DNA of 15,143 nt from Candidatus Poseidoniales archaeon (lineage in GTDB: Archaea; Thermoplasmatota; Poseidoniia; Poseidoniales; Poseidoniaceae), in contig QQSA01000103.1 in NCBI GenBank assembly GCA_003602535.1, positions 1-15,143 of the forward strand, in the 5' to 3' direction. Below the pieces are notes generated by a model. The model did no database searches. It was not told the origin of the DNA and was given only the letters and a program-made list of their open reading frames with translations. Shown here one piece after another: positions 1 to 6,295 of this stretch; the stretch's first letter is position 1, and every line of letters begins with the position of its first letter. The translations under genes were made by a program, and so were the position numbers.

Positions 1-47
1 ACTGATCCGTATTGAGAAACACCAGGGATGCGATCGGAAGACTCCAT
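1..47 (-). CDS. Start of an unidentified gene downstream of mqnD, cut by the window edge
   Basis: On the minus strand an ATG at 47-45 opens a frame that stays open to the left edge, giving 15 codons that begin MESSDRIPGVSQYGS. The preceding mqnD stop codon (54-52) lies inside a GTGAT stretch that matches part of the archaeal Shine-Dalgarno core GGTGAT, three bases before this ATG. That arrangement resembles the other internal operon starts in the window. The product cannot be recognised from 15 residues. By context it could be another quinone-related gene, but that is only a guess. The gene is partial at its 3' end because of the window boundary. Confidence 0.5.
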   Translation of the reverse strand, partial: MESSDRIPGVSQYGS

Positions 48-51
48 GAAA

Positions 52-939
52 TCACGACTCTGGAACACCAATGAATTGTAAACCGTCGACATCGAAATCA
101 GGGTCGATTAGACCGATTTTTTGCCCTTCTTTTAGGAATAGGCGAATAGATTCTCTACCTTCTGATTCATAGTCGATTGTTCTATCGTTGACATACATTG
201 TTACGAATTCACGATTGGTTTCATCATCGATTCCACGACCCCATTTCTTGGCAAACTCAAGAGCAACATCCGGGTTTTTTATTGAATGTTCAATACTCAT
301 TTTAGTATACATTGTGACATCATTCATGACTTTTTCACCTAAATCCCTACGGACAACGTTTCCACCCAATGGCATAGGCAAACCTCCGGTCTTTTCATTC
401 CACCATACACCTAAGTTTACCAAAACATCAAGATTATGTTGAGTATATGTCAATTGGCCCTCATGAATGATTAGACCTGATTTGTAAGTCCCATCAAGAA
501 TCCGCGGGATTATTTCGTCAAATGGTACCACTTCATATTGTAGATCTCCCCAGCACAATCTTATTCCCATGTATGCACTTGTTTTGAAGCCAGGTACTGC
601 AATTGGATTGGCTTTTGCTTCAGCCATAGAAACACCCGCTTTTGATACGATCATAGGCCCATAACCTTCACCCATTGAGGCACCACAGTTCATCAAAGCA
701 TAATCATCTGCAATATCTGGAAATGCGTGAATACTAACTGCAGAAACTTCTAGTTCCTTTTTCATTGCACGATGATTTAAAGTTTCAATATCCTGTAATT
801 CATGAACGAAATTATATCCAGGTGTAGCGAAAGCGTTAGTTGTCATAGCGTGAAACATGAAAGCATCGTCCGGGTCCGGCGAATGGCCGATTCTAACAAT
901 CAAGTTTCCATTATCGTCTTGCGGTAATATTGTGTCCAT
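52..939 (-). CDS. mqnD: MqnD, 1,4-dihydroxy-6-naphthoate synthase (futalosine menaquinone pathway)
   Basis: This 295-residue protein matches MqnD, which converts cyclic dehypoxanthinylfutalosine to 1,4-dihydroxy-6-naphthoate, a late soluble step before prenylation in the futalosine route to menaquinone. Visible hallmarks are the N-terminal IGHSPDPDDAFMFHAM segment (about residues 17-32), the GEGYGPMIV segment (91-98), GFKTSAYM (117-124) and the GLIIHEGQLTY motif (155-165). The histidine of that last motif (H159) corresponds to the proposed catalytic base in characterised MqnD. Family knowledge gives a periplasmic-binding-protein-like two-lobe fold, and the length is normal; there is no signal peptide. 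The ATG at 939 is preceded by GAGGATGAT, which overlaps the stop of the upstream HMA-DUF4396 gene; the gap is 10 bases. It is therefore probably the second gene of that transcript, with a further gene following after 4 bases. It appears intact. Confidence 0.93.
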   Translation of the reverse strand: MDTILPQDDNGNLIVRIGHSPDPDDAFMFHAMTTNAFATPGYNFVHELQDIETLNHRAMKKELEVSAVSIHAFPDIADDYALMNCGASMGEGYGPMIVSKAGVSMAEAKANPIAVPGFKTSAYMGIRLCWGDLQYEVVPFDEIIPRILDGTYKSGLIIHEGQLTYTQHNLDVLVNLGVWWNEKTGGLPMPLGGNVVRRDLGEKVMNDVTMYTKMSIEHSIKNPDVALEFAKKWGRGIDDETNREFVTMYVNDRTIDYESEGRESIRLFLKEGQKIGLIDPDFDVDGLQFIGVPES

Positions 940-952
940 AAAATCATCCTCA
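940..952 (-). promoter_or_regulatory. Ribosome binding site of mqnD overlapping the upstream stop codon
   Basis: Read on the minus strand this is TGAGGATGATTTT followed by the mqnD ATG. The TGA is the stop of the HMA-DUF4396 gene, and GAGGATGAT resembles the Shine-Dalgarno core GGAGGTGAT. It supports the ATG at 939 and suggests translational coupling of the two genes. Confidence 0.6.
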
Positions 953-1609
953 GTGGCAAGCCTTGCCGTATTTCTTCAATCTCCAATAATTGTAAGGCCA
1001 TGGAGTAATAAAGCCTGCAATAAGCATAATTGGGATCACCCACCATGTCAGAATTGCACCACCTGTTAAGAGATAATCAACTAAATTCATAGCTGCCTCC
1101 ATTGAAATCATAGAAATGAGGGACATTCCGATTGCGACTTTGAAACCCTCCCAGAGGCCGACTTGTTTCGTCAGAATTATTGTTTCCAATGCGATAGATG
1201 TCAACAGGCCGTTGATCATTGCAAGAATCATGATACTCATAGTCGACCACCCCGATTCAGTGAATATGAATTGGAAAGCTGCAATAGTTCCGAAATCGCC
1301 AATAGAACAGCCGATTAGACACCACATAGTGTTGTAAGCGGATGTTTTCCAAACAGACTTATCAGACCAGTTAAATTCAATTCCTAATCCATCAACAGTG
1401 TAGCCGGTTGAGCGAACTGCGTTTGAAAGTGTATCGCGATTAACATCTTTACAAGTAATTACTGCGGAAGAAGATTCATGAGAAACATCTGCTTTGGAAA
1501 CACCGTTAATGGACAACAATGCGTTCCTAACAGTTTCTTCACACGATGTACAGGTCATTCCACCGATATCCAATGTTACAGCATCTGATATCGATACCGC
1601 ACCGTCCAT
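950..1609 (-). CDS. HMA-DUF4396 fusion: heavy-metal-associated domain plus four-helix membrane domain
   Basis: With the ATG at 1609 the product is 219 residues. Residues about 10-75 form a heavy-metal-associated (HMA, ferredoxin-like) domain with the metal-binding motif GMTCTSC (cysteines 20 and 23). The rest matches the DUF4396 family: a first helix with CLIGCSIGDFG (97-107), three more hydrophobic segments (about 122-145, 155-178, 186-204), the motif GMSLISMISMEAAMN (161-175), and the family-typical ending TPWPYNYWRLKKYGKACH. HMA domains bind Cu(I) or similar soft metals; the role of DUF4396 is not established, so handling of copper or another metal at the membrane is an inference. The frame is open upstream to 1747, with alternative ATGs at 1669 and 1747. 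I prefer 1609 because it begins just before the HMA domain and a TATA-like box at 1685-1692 would start transcription near 1660, downstream of the 1669 ATG. It lies 10 bases upstream of mqnD. Confidence 0.8.
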   Translation of the reverse strand: MDGAVSISDAVTLDIGGMTCTSCEETVRNALLSINGVSKADVSHESSSAVITCKDVNRDTLSNAVRSTGYTVDGLGIEFNWSDKSVWKTSAYNTMWCLIGCSIGDFGTIAAFQFIFTESGWSTMSIMILAMINGLLTSIALETIILTKQVGLWEGFKVAIGMSLISMISMEAAMNLVDYLLTGGAILTWWVIPIMLIAGFITPWPYNYWRLKKYGKACH

Positions 1610-1684
1610 GATACATCCAAAAGAAAGGGGTTTTTCAATAGTGGTATCAAACCTAGTAGAATTGAACATGGTTAAACAATATCG

Positions 1685-1693
1685 AATATAATA
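1685..1693 (-). promoter_or_regulatory. Possible TATA box for the HMA-DUF4396/mqnD transcript
   Basis: Read on the minus strand the sequence is TATTATATT, the most TATA-like stretch upstream of the HMA-DUF4396 gene. With usual archaeal spacing (about 25-27 bases) transcription would begin near 1660, giving a leader of roughly 50 bases to the ATG at 1609. This is pattern only, and the region is AT-rich. Confidence 0.3.
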
Positions 1694-1778
1694 CAATGGA
1701 GTGATTTTGAATAACTCTAATGTTTTGAGTAATACCAAACAGTCCAATTATGGGCATAATGTATCAAAAACCGCCGTC

Positions 1779-1785
1779 ATATATT
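1779..1785 (+). promoter_or_regulatory. TATA box for the beta-propeller gene (near-leaderless transcript)
   Basis: The sequence ATATATT is centred about 29 bases before the ATG at 1811, in the short divergent gap upstream of the propeller gene. Archaeal TATA boxes lie about 25-27 bases before the transcription start, so the message would begin almost at the ATG. No Shine-Dalgarno match is seen before that ATG, consistent with leaderless translation. Confidence 0.55.
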
Positions 1786-1810
1786 CAAGTCTAATGTACC
1801 TACTAGGTTC

Positions 1811-4276
1811 ATGGCGGGAGAATCTAAGTTGCGGATTGCTCTCGCTTGTTTAGGTATTTTTCTAATCGTATCTCCAACAACAGCCAGTACTTCTTCGGGA
1901 TTAACATACATGGATTCTACATGGTCAAACAATAATGCTGAAGATGGAAATTTAGTCGCAATAAATGCTAACAATACTATAATAGCATCCGTTCATGATG
2001 ACAAGCTATTCTTATTCGATCTATCAAATCTTACACAAATTACCAGTTTTGAAATGGAGCGAGTATCAGCCCTGGAATTCTCTCCTGATGGAAGATTCTT
2101 AGCAATAAATAAGGATTCGACACCGGAAGATGACGAGAATGTGAAAATGATAGATGTTGAATCTCTTTCGCTAATGCCGATTGGTGCAATATCCAATGAT
2201 CTTTCGAGAGATATATCATGGAGTAATGATGGTCAAAACCTAGCTATTCAAAGCGGTGAGAAAAATGTAAAACTGTACAGGAAGAGTGATCTTTCCGTCA
2301 CTGACACACTGTCTGGAGCTCATAATACAGAAGTGACATGCATTGATTATTCAGATGAAGATATCGTGTTAACGGGAGACAAACTTGGAAGGTTTTTGTT
2401 TTGGGAAAATGCGATAAATGGAGATTCTAGAGAATTTGGAGAGGGATTAATTGATTGTATGTTTGCACCTAATAATGAGGACATTTTACTATTGGGTGAG
2501 AATGGAAACATCAAATCTACTACGATTGAGGGTTCTGTAAAAAATGCAATGAACATTCCTGGTGCTGTCAAAGTTTTATTCTCTAATTCAGGAAACAAAA
2601 TTCATGTTGCTGTTGTATCCGATGAATTCAGAGGACTAGTGACATACGATTATGACACATTTACTGAAGAAAAGAGAACTGAAGTTTTTCATAAGATTCT
2701 TGATTTGGAAATAGTTGAGGACGAGTACAGTAAATTGAATGAAATATATGTGGCAGGCGGTGCTGGTCAAATCGCAGTATATCTCAAACAATACATACCT
2801 GATGGTTATGGAGAACCTGGCGCCGATTTAGATGGGGACATGTTACCTGATGTAATAGACAATGATGATGACGGAGACGGCATTATTGATTCTGATGATG
2901 ACATTGTAGGTTGTGATGCTCCAGAAGATGTACTATGCTCAAAATATCCAGATTTGTCCAAAATTCGTAGTATAAATTTCAACATTGGCGATGACTTCAC
3001 CATAACTGATACAATTACATTGCCAACAGAGATATCGAGTAATATTAGAAATCTTAGCCGCATATCTACTGGGGCAGACAAAGCATTGACTTCACAAGAA
3101 GTCACTTTGTTTGAAGATTCAATTTGCGCAAACATAAATCACGAAGAAATTATTGAATTTTGGAACGACTCAATAATGTTATCAAATGGTGAATTAGGAT
3201 CTGCAGAAGTAAATTGTTTCGTTAATTCAGGCATGGAATTAGTTCAAGCCAAAGATTACTTCACGCAAATTTCGTTTTCGATTGAGATTAAATTTAGTTA
3301 TGCTATTGGAATAGTTTTGCCTGTTGAGATATCCTTGCCAGATTATTTCCCACCCACCAAGGGATCAATATCGTGGGTAGCTCCATCTTACCCTATATCA
3401 TTTTCATTCACAGGGGAAAATGTTGAAAAATCAGAAATCCCACTTTGGTGGAATGATGACGTTTTAGCTCCTGTAACAATAGAAGAAAAGAAGGTTGCAG
3501 AACAAACATTGATCGACAAAACTCTTGATTGGGCATATCATCCTATTGCCATCGTATTCTATATTGGAATAATAGCAATGGGAGTCTTGTTTCTAATTAG
3601 AAGAGATAATAAAATTCAATTTGATTTGGATGAAACCATACAGGAAGATGATGTTGACTATGATGAAGATGAAAGCACATTAGAAGATGATTATGATGAT
3701 TCGGAATATGATGAAATAGAGGATGAAGAGCAGTATTTTGATGATGAAACTGATGCTGAAACGGAAGTCACGAAAAGAAAAATGTATTCAACATCCCTTG
3801 AAGTAAAAACACTGTCTACCAAGAAAGTTAGAAGTAGCAAAATTAAACAAAAAAATGAAGTTGTTTCAAAACGAAAACGACTGGATGATATTGATGTGGA
3901 AACGGTTCCTGTTAAGAGGAAGTCTGTCCGTGTTGACAATGCAAAAGAAGAGATAGTAGTGAAGAGAAGAAAGGTCAAAACTGCTAAACAGCAAGGTGAT
4001 GTTCCAATCAAGAAAAAGGTTGTCAAAGTAATTGACAATGAAATCAAAACTCGTAAAGTTAAGTCTGCTAAAAAGGAATCCATACACGAAGATGGAGATT
4101 CTTCTGGAGAAGAAAATATAGAAGAAAATAAAGAAGAAAATATGAATACTGATTCAGATAAGAAGAAAAAGAAACGAAAGCCTGTTAGAAGAAAAGGCAA
4201 AACTCCAAAGCTAGATAAGATAGATGAAAAGCAATTGCAAGATAGTCTGGTGTCAGATTTCTTATCTGAGGATTAG
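1811..4276 (+). CDS. Secreted, membrane-anchored WD40-like beta-propeller protein with charged repetitive cytoplasmic tail
   Basis: This 821-residue protein has no family I can name for its full length. A signal peptide is visible (residues about 7-25, Lys/Arg then a hydrophobic core). Residues about 45-325 hold WD40-like blades: VSALEFSPDGRFLAI (85-99), ISWSNDGQNLAI (135-146), VTCIDY...LTGDKLGRFLFWE (175-199), and weaker copies near 213 and 253. An Asp-rich linker (339-364, DLDGDMLPDVIDNDDDGDG then DSDDD) resembles thrombospondin type-3 calcium-binding repeats. A further extracellular region (about 385-570) has cysteines at 368, 376, 439 and 469 that may pair. One membrane helix (about 576-597) ends in RRD, predicting that the tail faces the cytoplasm. 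The tail has an acidic block (605-652), basic repeats (653-751), then an acidic and a Lys-rich segment (KKKKKRKPVRRKGK), ending KQLQDSLVSDFLSED. Its stop overlaps the mqnA stop on the other strand by 4 bases. A surface binding or sensor/anchor role is inferred. Confidence 0.85.
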   Translation: MAGESKLRIALACLGIFLIVSPTTASTSSGLTYMDSTWSNNNAEDGNLVAINANNTIIASVHDDKLFLFDLSNLTQITSFEMERVSALEFSPDGRFLAINKDSTPEDDENVKMIDVESLSLMPIGAISNDLSRDISWSNDGQNLAIQSGEKNVKLYRKSDLSVTDTLSGAHNTEVTCIDYSDEDIVLTGDKLGRFLFWENAINGDSREFGEGLIDCMFAPNNEDILLLGENGNIKSTTIEGSVKNAMNIPGAVKVLFSNSGNKIHVAVVSDEFRGLVTYDYDTFTEEKRTEVFHKILDLEIVEDEYSKLNEIYVAGGAGQIAVYLKQYIPDGYGEPGADLDGDMLPDVIDNDDDGDGIIDSDDDIVGCDAPEDVLCSKYPDLSKIRSINFNIGDDFTITDTITLPTEISSNIRNLSRISTGADKALTSQEVTLFEDSICANINHEEIIEFWNDSIMLSNGELGSAEVNCFVNSGMELVQAKDYFTQISFSIEIKFSYAIGIVLPVEISLPDYFPPTKGSISWVAPSYPISFSFTGENVEKSEIPLWWNDDVLAPVTIEEKKVAEQTLIDKTLDWAYHPIAIVFYIGIIAMGVLFLIRRDNKIQFDLDETIQEDDVDYDEDESTLEDDYDDSEYDEIEDEEQYFDDETDAETEVTKRKMYSTSLEVKTLSTKKVRSSKIKQKNEVVSKRKRLDDIDVETVPVKRKSVRVDNAKEEIVVKRRKVKTAKQQGDVPIKKKVVKVIDNEIKTRKVKSAKKESIHEDGDSSGEENIEENKEENMNTDSDKKKKKRKPVRRKGKTPKLDKIDEKQLQDSLVSDFLSED
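3623..3766 (+). other. Acidic block of the propeller protein's cytoplasmic tail
   Basis: Codons 605-652 directly after the membrane anchor encode almost only Asp, Glu, Tyr and small residues, with runs such as EDDVDYDEDES and DEIEDEEQYFDDETD. Only a lone lysine-free stretch is seen here. The very basic segment follows at once, so the tail changes from strongly negative to strongly positive within a few residues. Confidence 0.8.
3767..4063 (+). repeat. Degenerate basic repeats of about 14-16 residues in the propeller protein's tail
   Basis: Residues 653-751 contain a basic cluster recurring at a near-constant spacing. The first Lys or Arg of successive clusters falls at 655 (TKRKM), 671 (TKKVR), 687 (SKRKR), 702 (VKRKSV), 718 (VKRRKV), 734 (IKKKVV) and 748 (TRKVK), giving steps of 16, 16, 16, 15, 16, 16 and 14 (the last two flank the final copies). 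The best copies fit acidic residue, then two hydrophobic or Pro residues, then K-[RK]-[RK]-x-[VL]. The DNA is not repeated exactly, so the period is kept at protein level. Confidence 0.65.
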
Positions 4277-5064
4277 TCCCAAGCCATTAAAATCTGGTTT
4301 TCCATTTTACAAGCGGTTTTTAAAAATAATTTCAGGCCATCCATATCGCCAGAATTCATTCGATTGATTACTTCACCAAAATATCGTTCCAATCGGGAAA
4401 CGCTCTGAGATGACTTTTTACTACTAACTTGAATAACTTCATTACGTACAGAATTCTCTAACTCAAATGATTCTAATCGGGATATAAGTGCTTGATATGC
4501 AGATTTCACCAATGACATATCAGAATCCCTTCTTGCAGCAAAAACACCGAATACCATTGGATGACCACTAACTTTATTCCACTCTAAACCTAAATCCATT
4601 TTTACTAATTCAGGATGTGCTCGGGCACCTTCTAGAGCGCGGTCACCAATTAGCAGACAGCCGTCGCATTCTTTGAGCATTCCTTCGAGATCTGGTCCCA
4701 TTTCAACATACTTCGGACTTAGACCCTTTTGTGAAATCAAGTATTGCAACAGGGCAACAGAAGATGCCGAATCTGATGGAAGTGCGATACGAGACATCGA
4801 TTCAATATTTGCCGAACCAAATAATAGAACACTACCAACTTCTCCACGACTAGAAATTGCCAAATCCGGAATCAAGACTAAGTCATCTGAATATTTTGCA
4901 TAATCAGCTGCAGGAATGGGAGCCATTATGCAATCCCTACGAATCAAATGACCTGTTAACCATGAAGGTGGCGCTGGTAAAACATTCCATGAATCGTCTA
5001 AACCATGGAATAATGGCTCACAATTAATGAATGAAACACGTCCAATTGTCCTCTCCCAAGACAT
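4273..5064 (-). CDS. mqnA: MqnA, chorismate dehydratase (first step of the futalosine pathway)
   Basis: This 263-residue soluble protein matches MqnA, which dehydrates chorismate to 3-[(1-carboxyvinyl)oxy]benzoate, the entry step of futalosine-dependent menaquinone synthesis. Recognisable features are the N-terminal GRVSFINCEPLFHGL segment (about 8-22), the MAPIPAADYAKY segment (47-58) where the family has a conserved substrate-pocket region, the LIPDLAISSRGEVGSVLLF strand-turn (64-82), LPSDSASSVALLQYL (95-109), LLIGDRAL (137-144) and HPMVFGVFAAR (168-178). Family knowledge gives the same two-lobe fold as MqnD. The ATG at 5064 abuts the mqnE stop codon (TAG then ATG), and GGGTGAT just before it is a good Shine-Dalgarno match, so the two are almost certainly co-translated. 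The stop overlaps that of the converging propeller gene by 4 bases. Length is normal and no key segment appears lost. Confidence 0.9.
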   Translation of the reverse strand: MSWERTIGRVSFINCEPLFHGLDDSWNVLPAPPSWLTGHLIRRDCIMAPIPAADYAKYSDDLVLIPDLAISSRGEVGSVLLFGSANIESMSRIALPSDSASSVALLQYLISQKGLSPKYVEMGPDLEGMLKECDGCLLIGDRALEGARAHPELVKMDLGLEWNKVSGHPMVFGVFAARRDSDMSLVKSAYQALISRLESFELENSVRNEVIQVSSKKSSQSVSRLERYFGEVINRMNSGDMDGLKLFLKTACKMENQILMAWD

Positions 5065-6255
5065 CTAATCACCCGCCGCCATACGAAGGCGTTGGACTGC
5101 AGGTACTTTTGGTAGTATGTATTCTTCAAACGATGTGTAAATGGTATTTCTTTGGACTGGCTTAGAGCCTGAATTAATCACCAATTTAGCCAACTGAGCT
5201 TTACCGTGATCTAAAGGAGCATTTGAACCTGCAAGATGCATAATTGATTCCTTTTGTACAGTTCCATCTATATCATCAGCACCATACTGCAGTGCTAATT
5301 CAGCTACTTCATCTCCAATATTCATCCGGTAGGCTTTGATGTGAGGTATATTGTCAAGCATTAGTCTCGAAACCGCAATTACTCTGAGTATTTCAGTACC
5401 TGTAGCCAATTGTGCTTCGGGTAATCGTGAATCATCAGGAAGGAATGGGTAGGGGACAAAACATTGGAATCCTGATGTTATTGATTGTAACTCCCTGAGC
5501 TTAATCAAGTGATCTAAACGTTGGTCGATATTTTCTATGGTGCCAAATAGCATCGTACAATTTGTAGGAATGCCCAATTCATGAGCGGTTTGATGGATTT
5601 CTAAATATTCCTCGGATGACTCCTTTCCTCTACAGATAATTGCACGAACTTCGTCATCAAGTATTTCTGCACCCCCGCCAGGTAAAGATCCTAAACCAGC
5701 GTCTTTCAATTTCTGGAGGGTCTCTCTGACAGAAAGACTTGAGAGTTTGGAGATGTGTTTGATTTCAACAGCAGTTAATGCCTTTATGTGTATATTGGGA
5801 AACTGTTCTTTCACACGAGTAAATAATTTCGAGTAATGTTCAACATTCCATTCAGGGTGTAATCCTCCAACTGAATGTACTTCATCAACATGATCTGCAT
5901 AATTACGCAAATCAGAAACATATTCCTCGATCTCCATGGCATAAGCATCATCAGCCCTACGTCCTCTTCTGAATGCACAGAACCTGCAAGCCAATGTACA
6001 GATGTTGGTCTGATTTATGTGTACATTTACATTGAAAAATACTTGGTCCTCATATCGAGCCATCTTAGAAAAATATGCAATTTGACCTAGTGAATCTAAG
6101 TCGCTAGTATTGAAAAGAAATCTACCATCAGATTTTGAAAGTCTTTCTCCATTTGACAATTTTGTAACGATTGGTTTGAAATCTTCTGGCCATTGTTGTG
6201 TGGACAAAAGATTGGATAGATTGCTCCTCCAATGCTCTGACTCACCTGCTGCCAT
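5065..6255 (-). CDS. mqnE: MqnE, aminofutalosine synthase (radical SAM)
   Basis: This 396-residue protein is a radical SAM enzyme of the MqnE/MqnC/CofH family. MqnE joins the MqnA product to an adenosyl radical from S-adenosylmethionine to give 6-amino-6-deoxyfutalosine. The [4Fe-4S] motif is CTLACRFC (cysteines 86, 90, 93), followed by AFRRGRR. I call MqnE rather than MqnC from the GGLHPEWN segment (130-137), KALTAVEI (158-165) and GLGSLPGGGAEI (187-198), which fit MqnE. The C-terminal part has NIGDEVAELALQYGADDIDGT, typical of the family. The enzyme is cytoplasmic and its cluster should be oxygen-sensitive. The ATG at 6255 is the natural start; the upstream ATPase gene ends 40 bases before, and mqnA follows with no gap. 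The length is within the family's range and nothing looks broken. Confidence 0.92.
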   Translation of the reverse strand: MAAGESEHWRSNLSNLLSTQQWPEDFKPIVTKLSNGERLSKSDGRFLFNTSDLDSLGQIAYFSKMARYEDQVFFNVNVHINQTNICTLACRFCAFRRGRRADDAYAMEIEEYVSDLRNYADHVDEVHSVGGLHPEWNVEHYSKLFTRVKEQFPNIHIKALTAVEIKHISKLSSLSVRETLQKLKDAGLGSLPGGGAEILDDEVRAIICRGKESSEEYLEIHQTAHELGIPTNCTMLFGTIENIDQRLDHLIKLRELQSITSGFQCFVPYPFLPDDSRLPEAQLATGTEILRVIAVSRLMLDNIPHIKAYRMNIGDEVAELALQYGADDIDGTVQKESIMHLAGSNAPLDHGKAQLAKLVINSGSKPVQRNTIYTSFEEYILPKVPAVQRLRMAAGD

Positions 6256-6295
6256 GATTTTGTCGCAGCGACGGTTATTATTGAAACCAACCCTC

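Noticed and set aside
1610..1747. Upstream extension of the HMA-DUF4396 frame (starts at 1669 and 1747)
   Set aside because: The added residues are not HMA-like, and the TATA-like element at 1685-1693 lies inside this stretch. The 1669 start remains possible.
2827..2910. GAT-rich stretch as a DNA-level tandem repeat
   Set aside because: The pattern comes from Asp codons of the calcium-type linker (residues 339-364); the unit is not repeated exactly in the DNA.
3691..4200. 169-codon minus-strand open frame with Ser/Phe/Leu-rich product
   Set aside because: It is the complement of the Lys/Asp/Glu-rich tail of the propeller gene; such codon-biased stretches lack stop codons on the opposite strand by composition.
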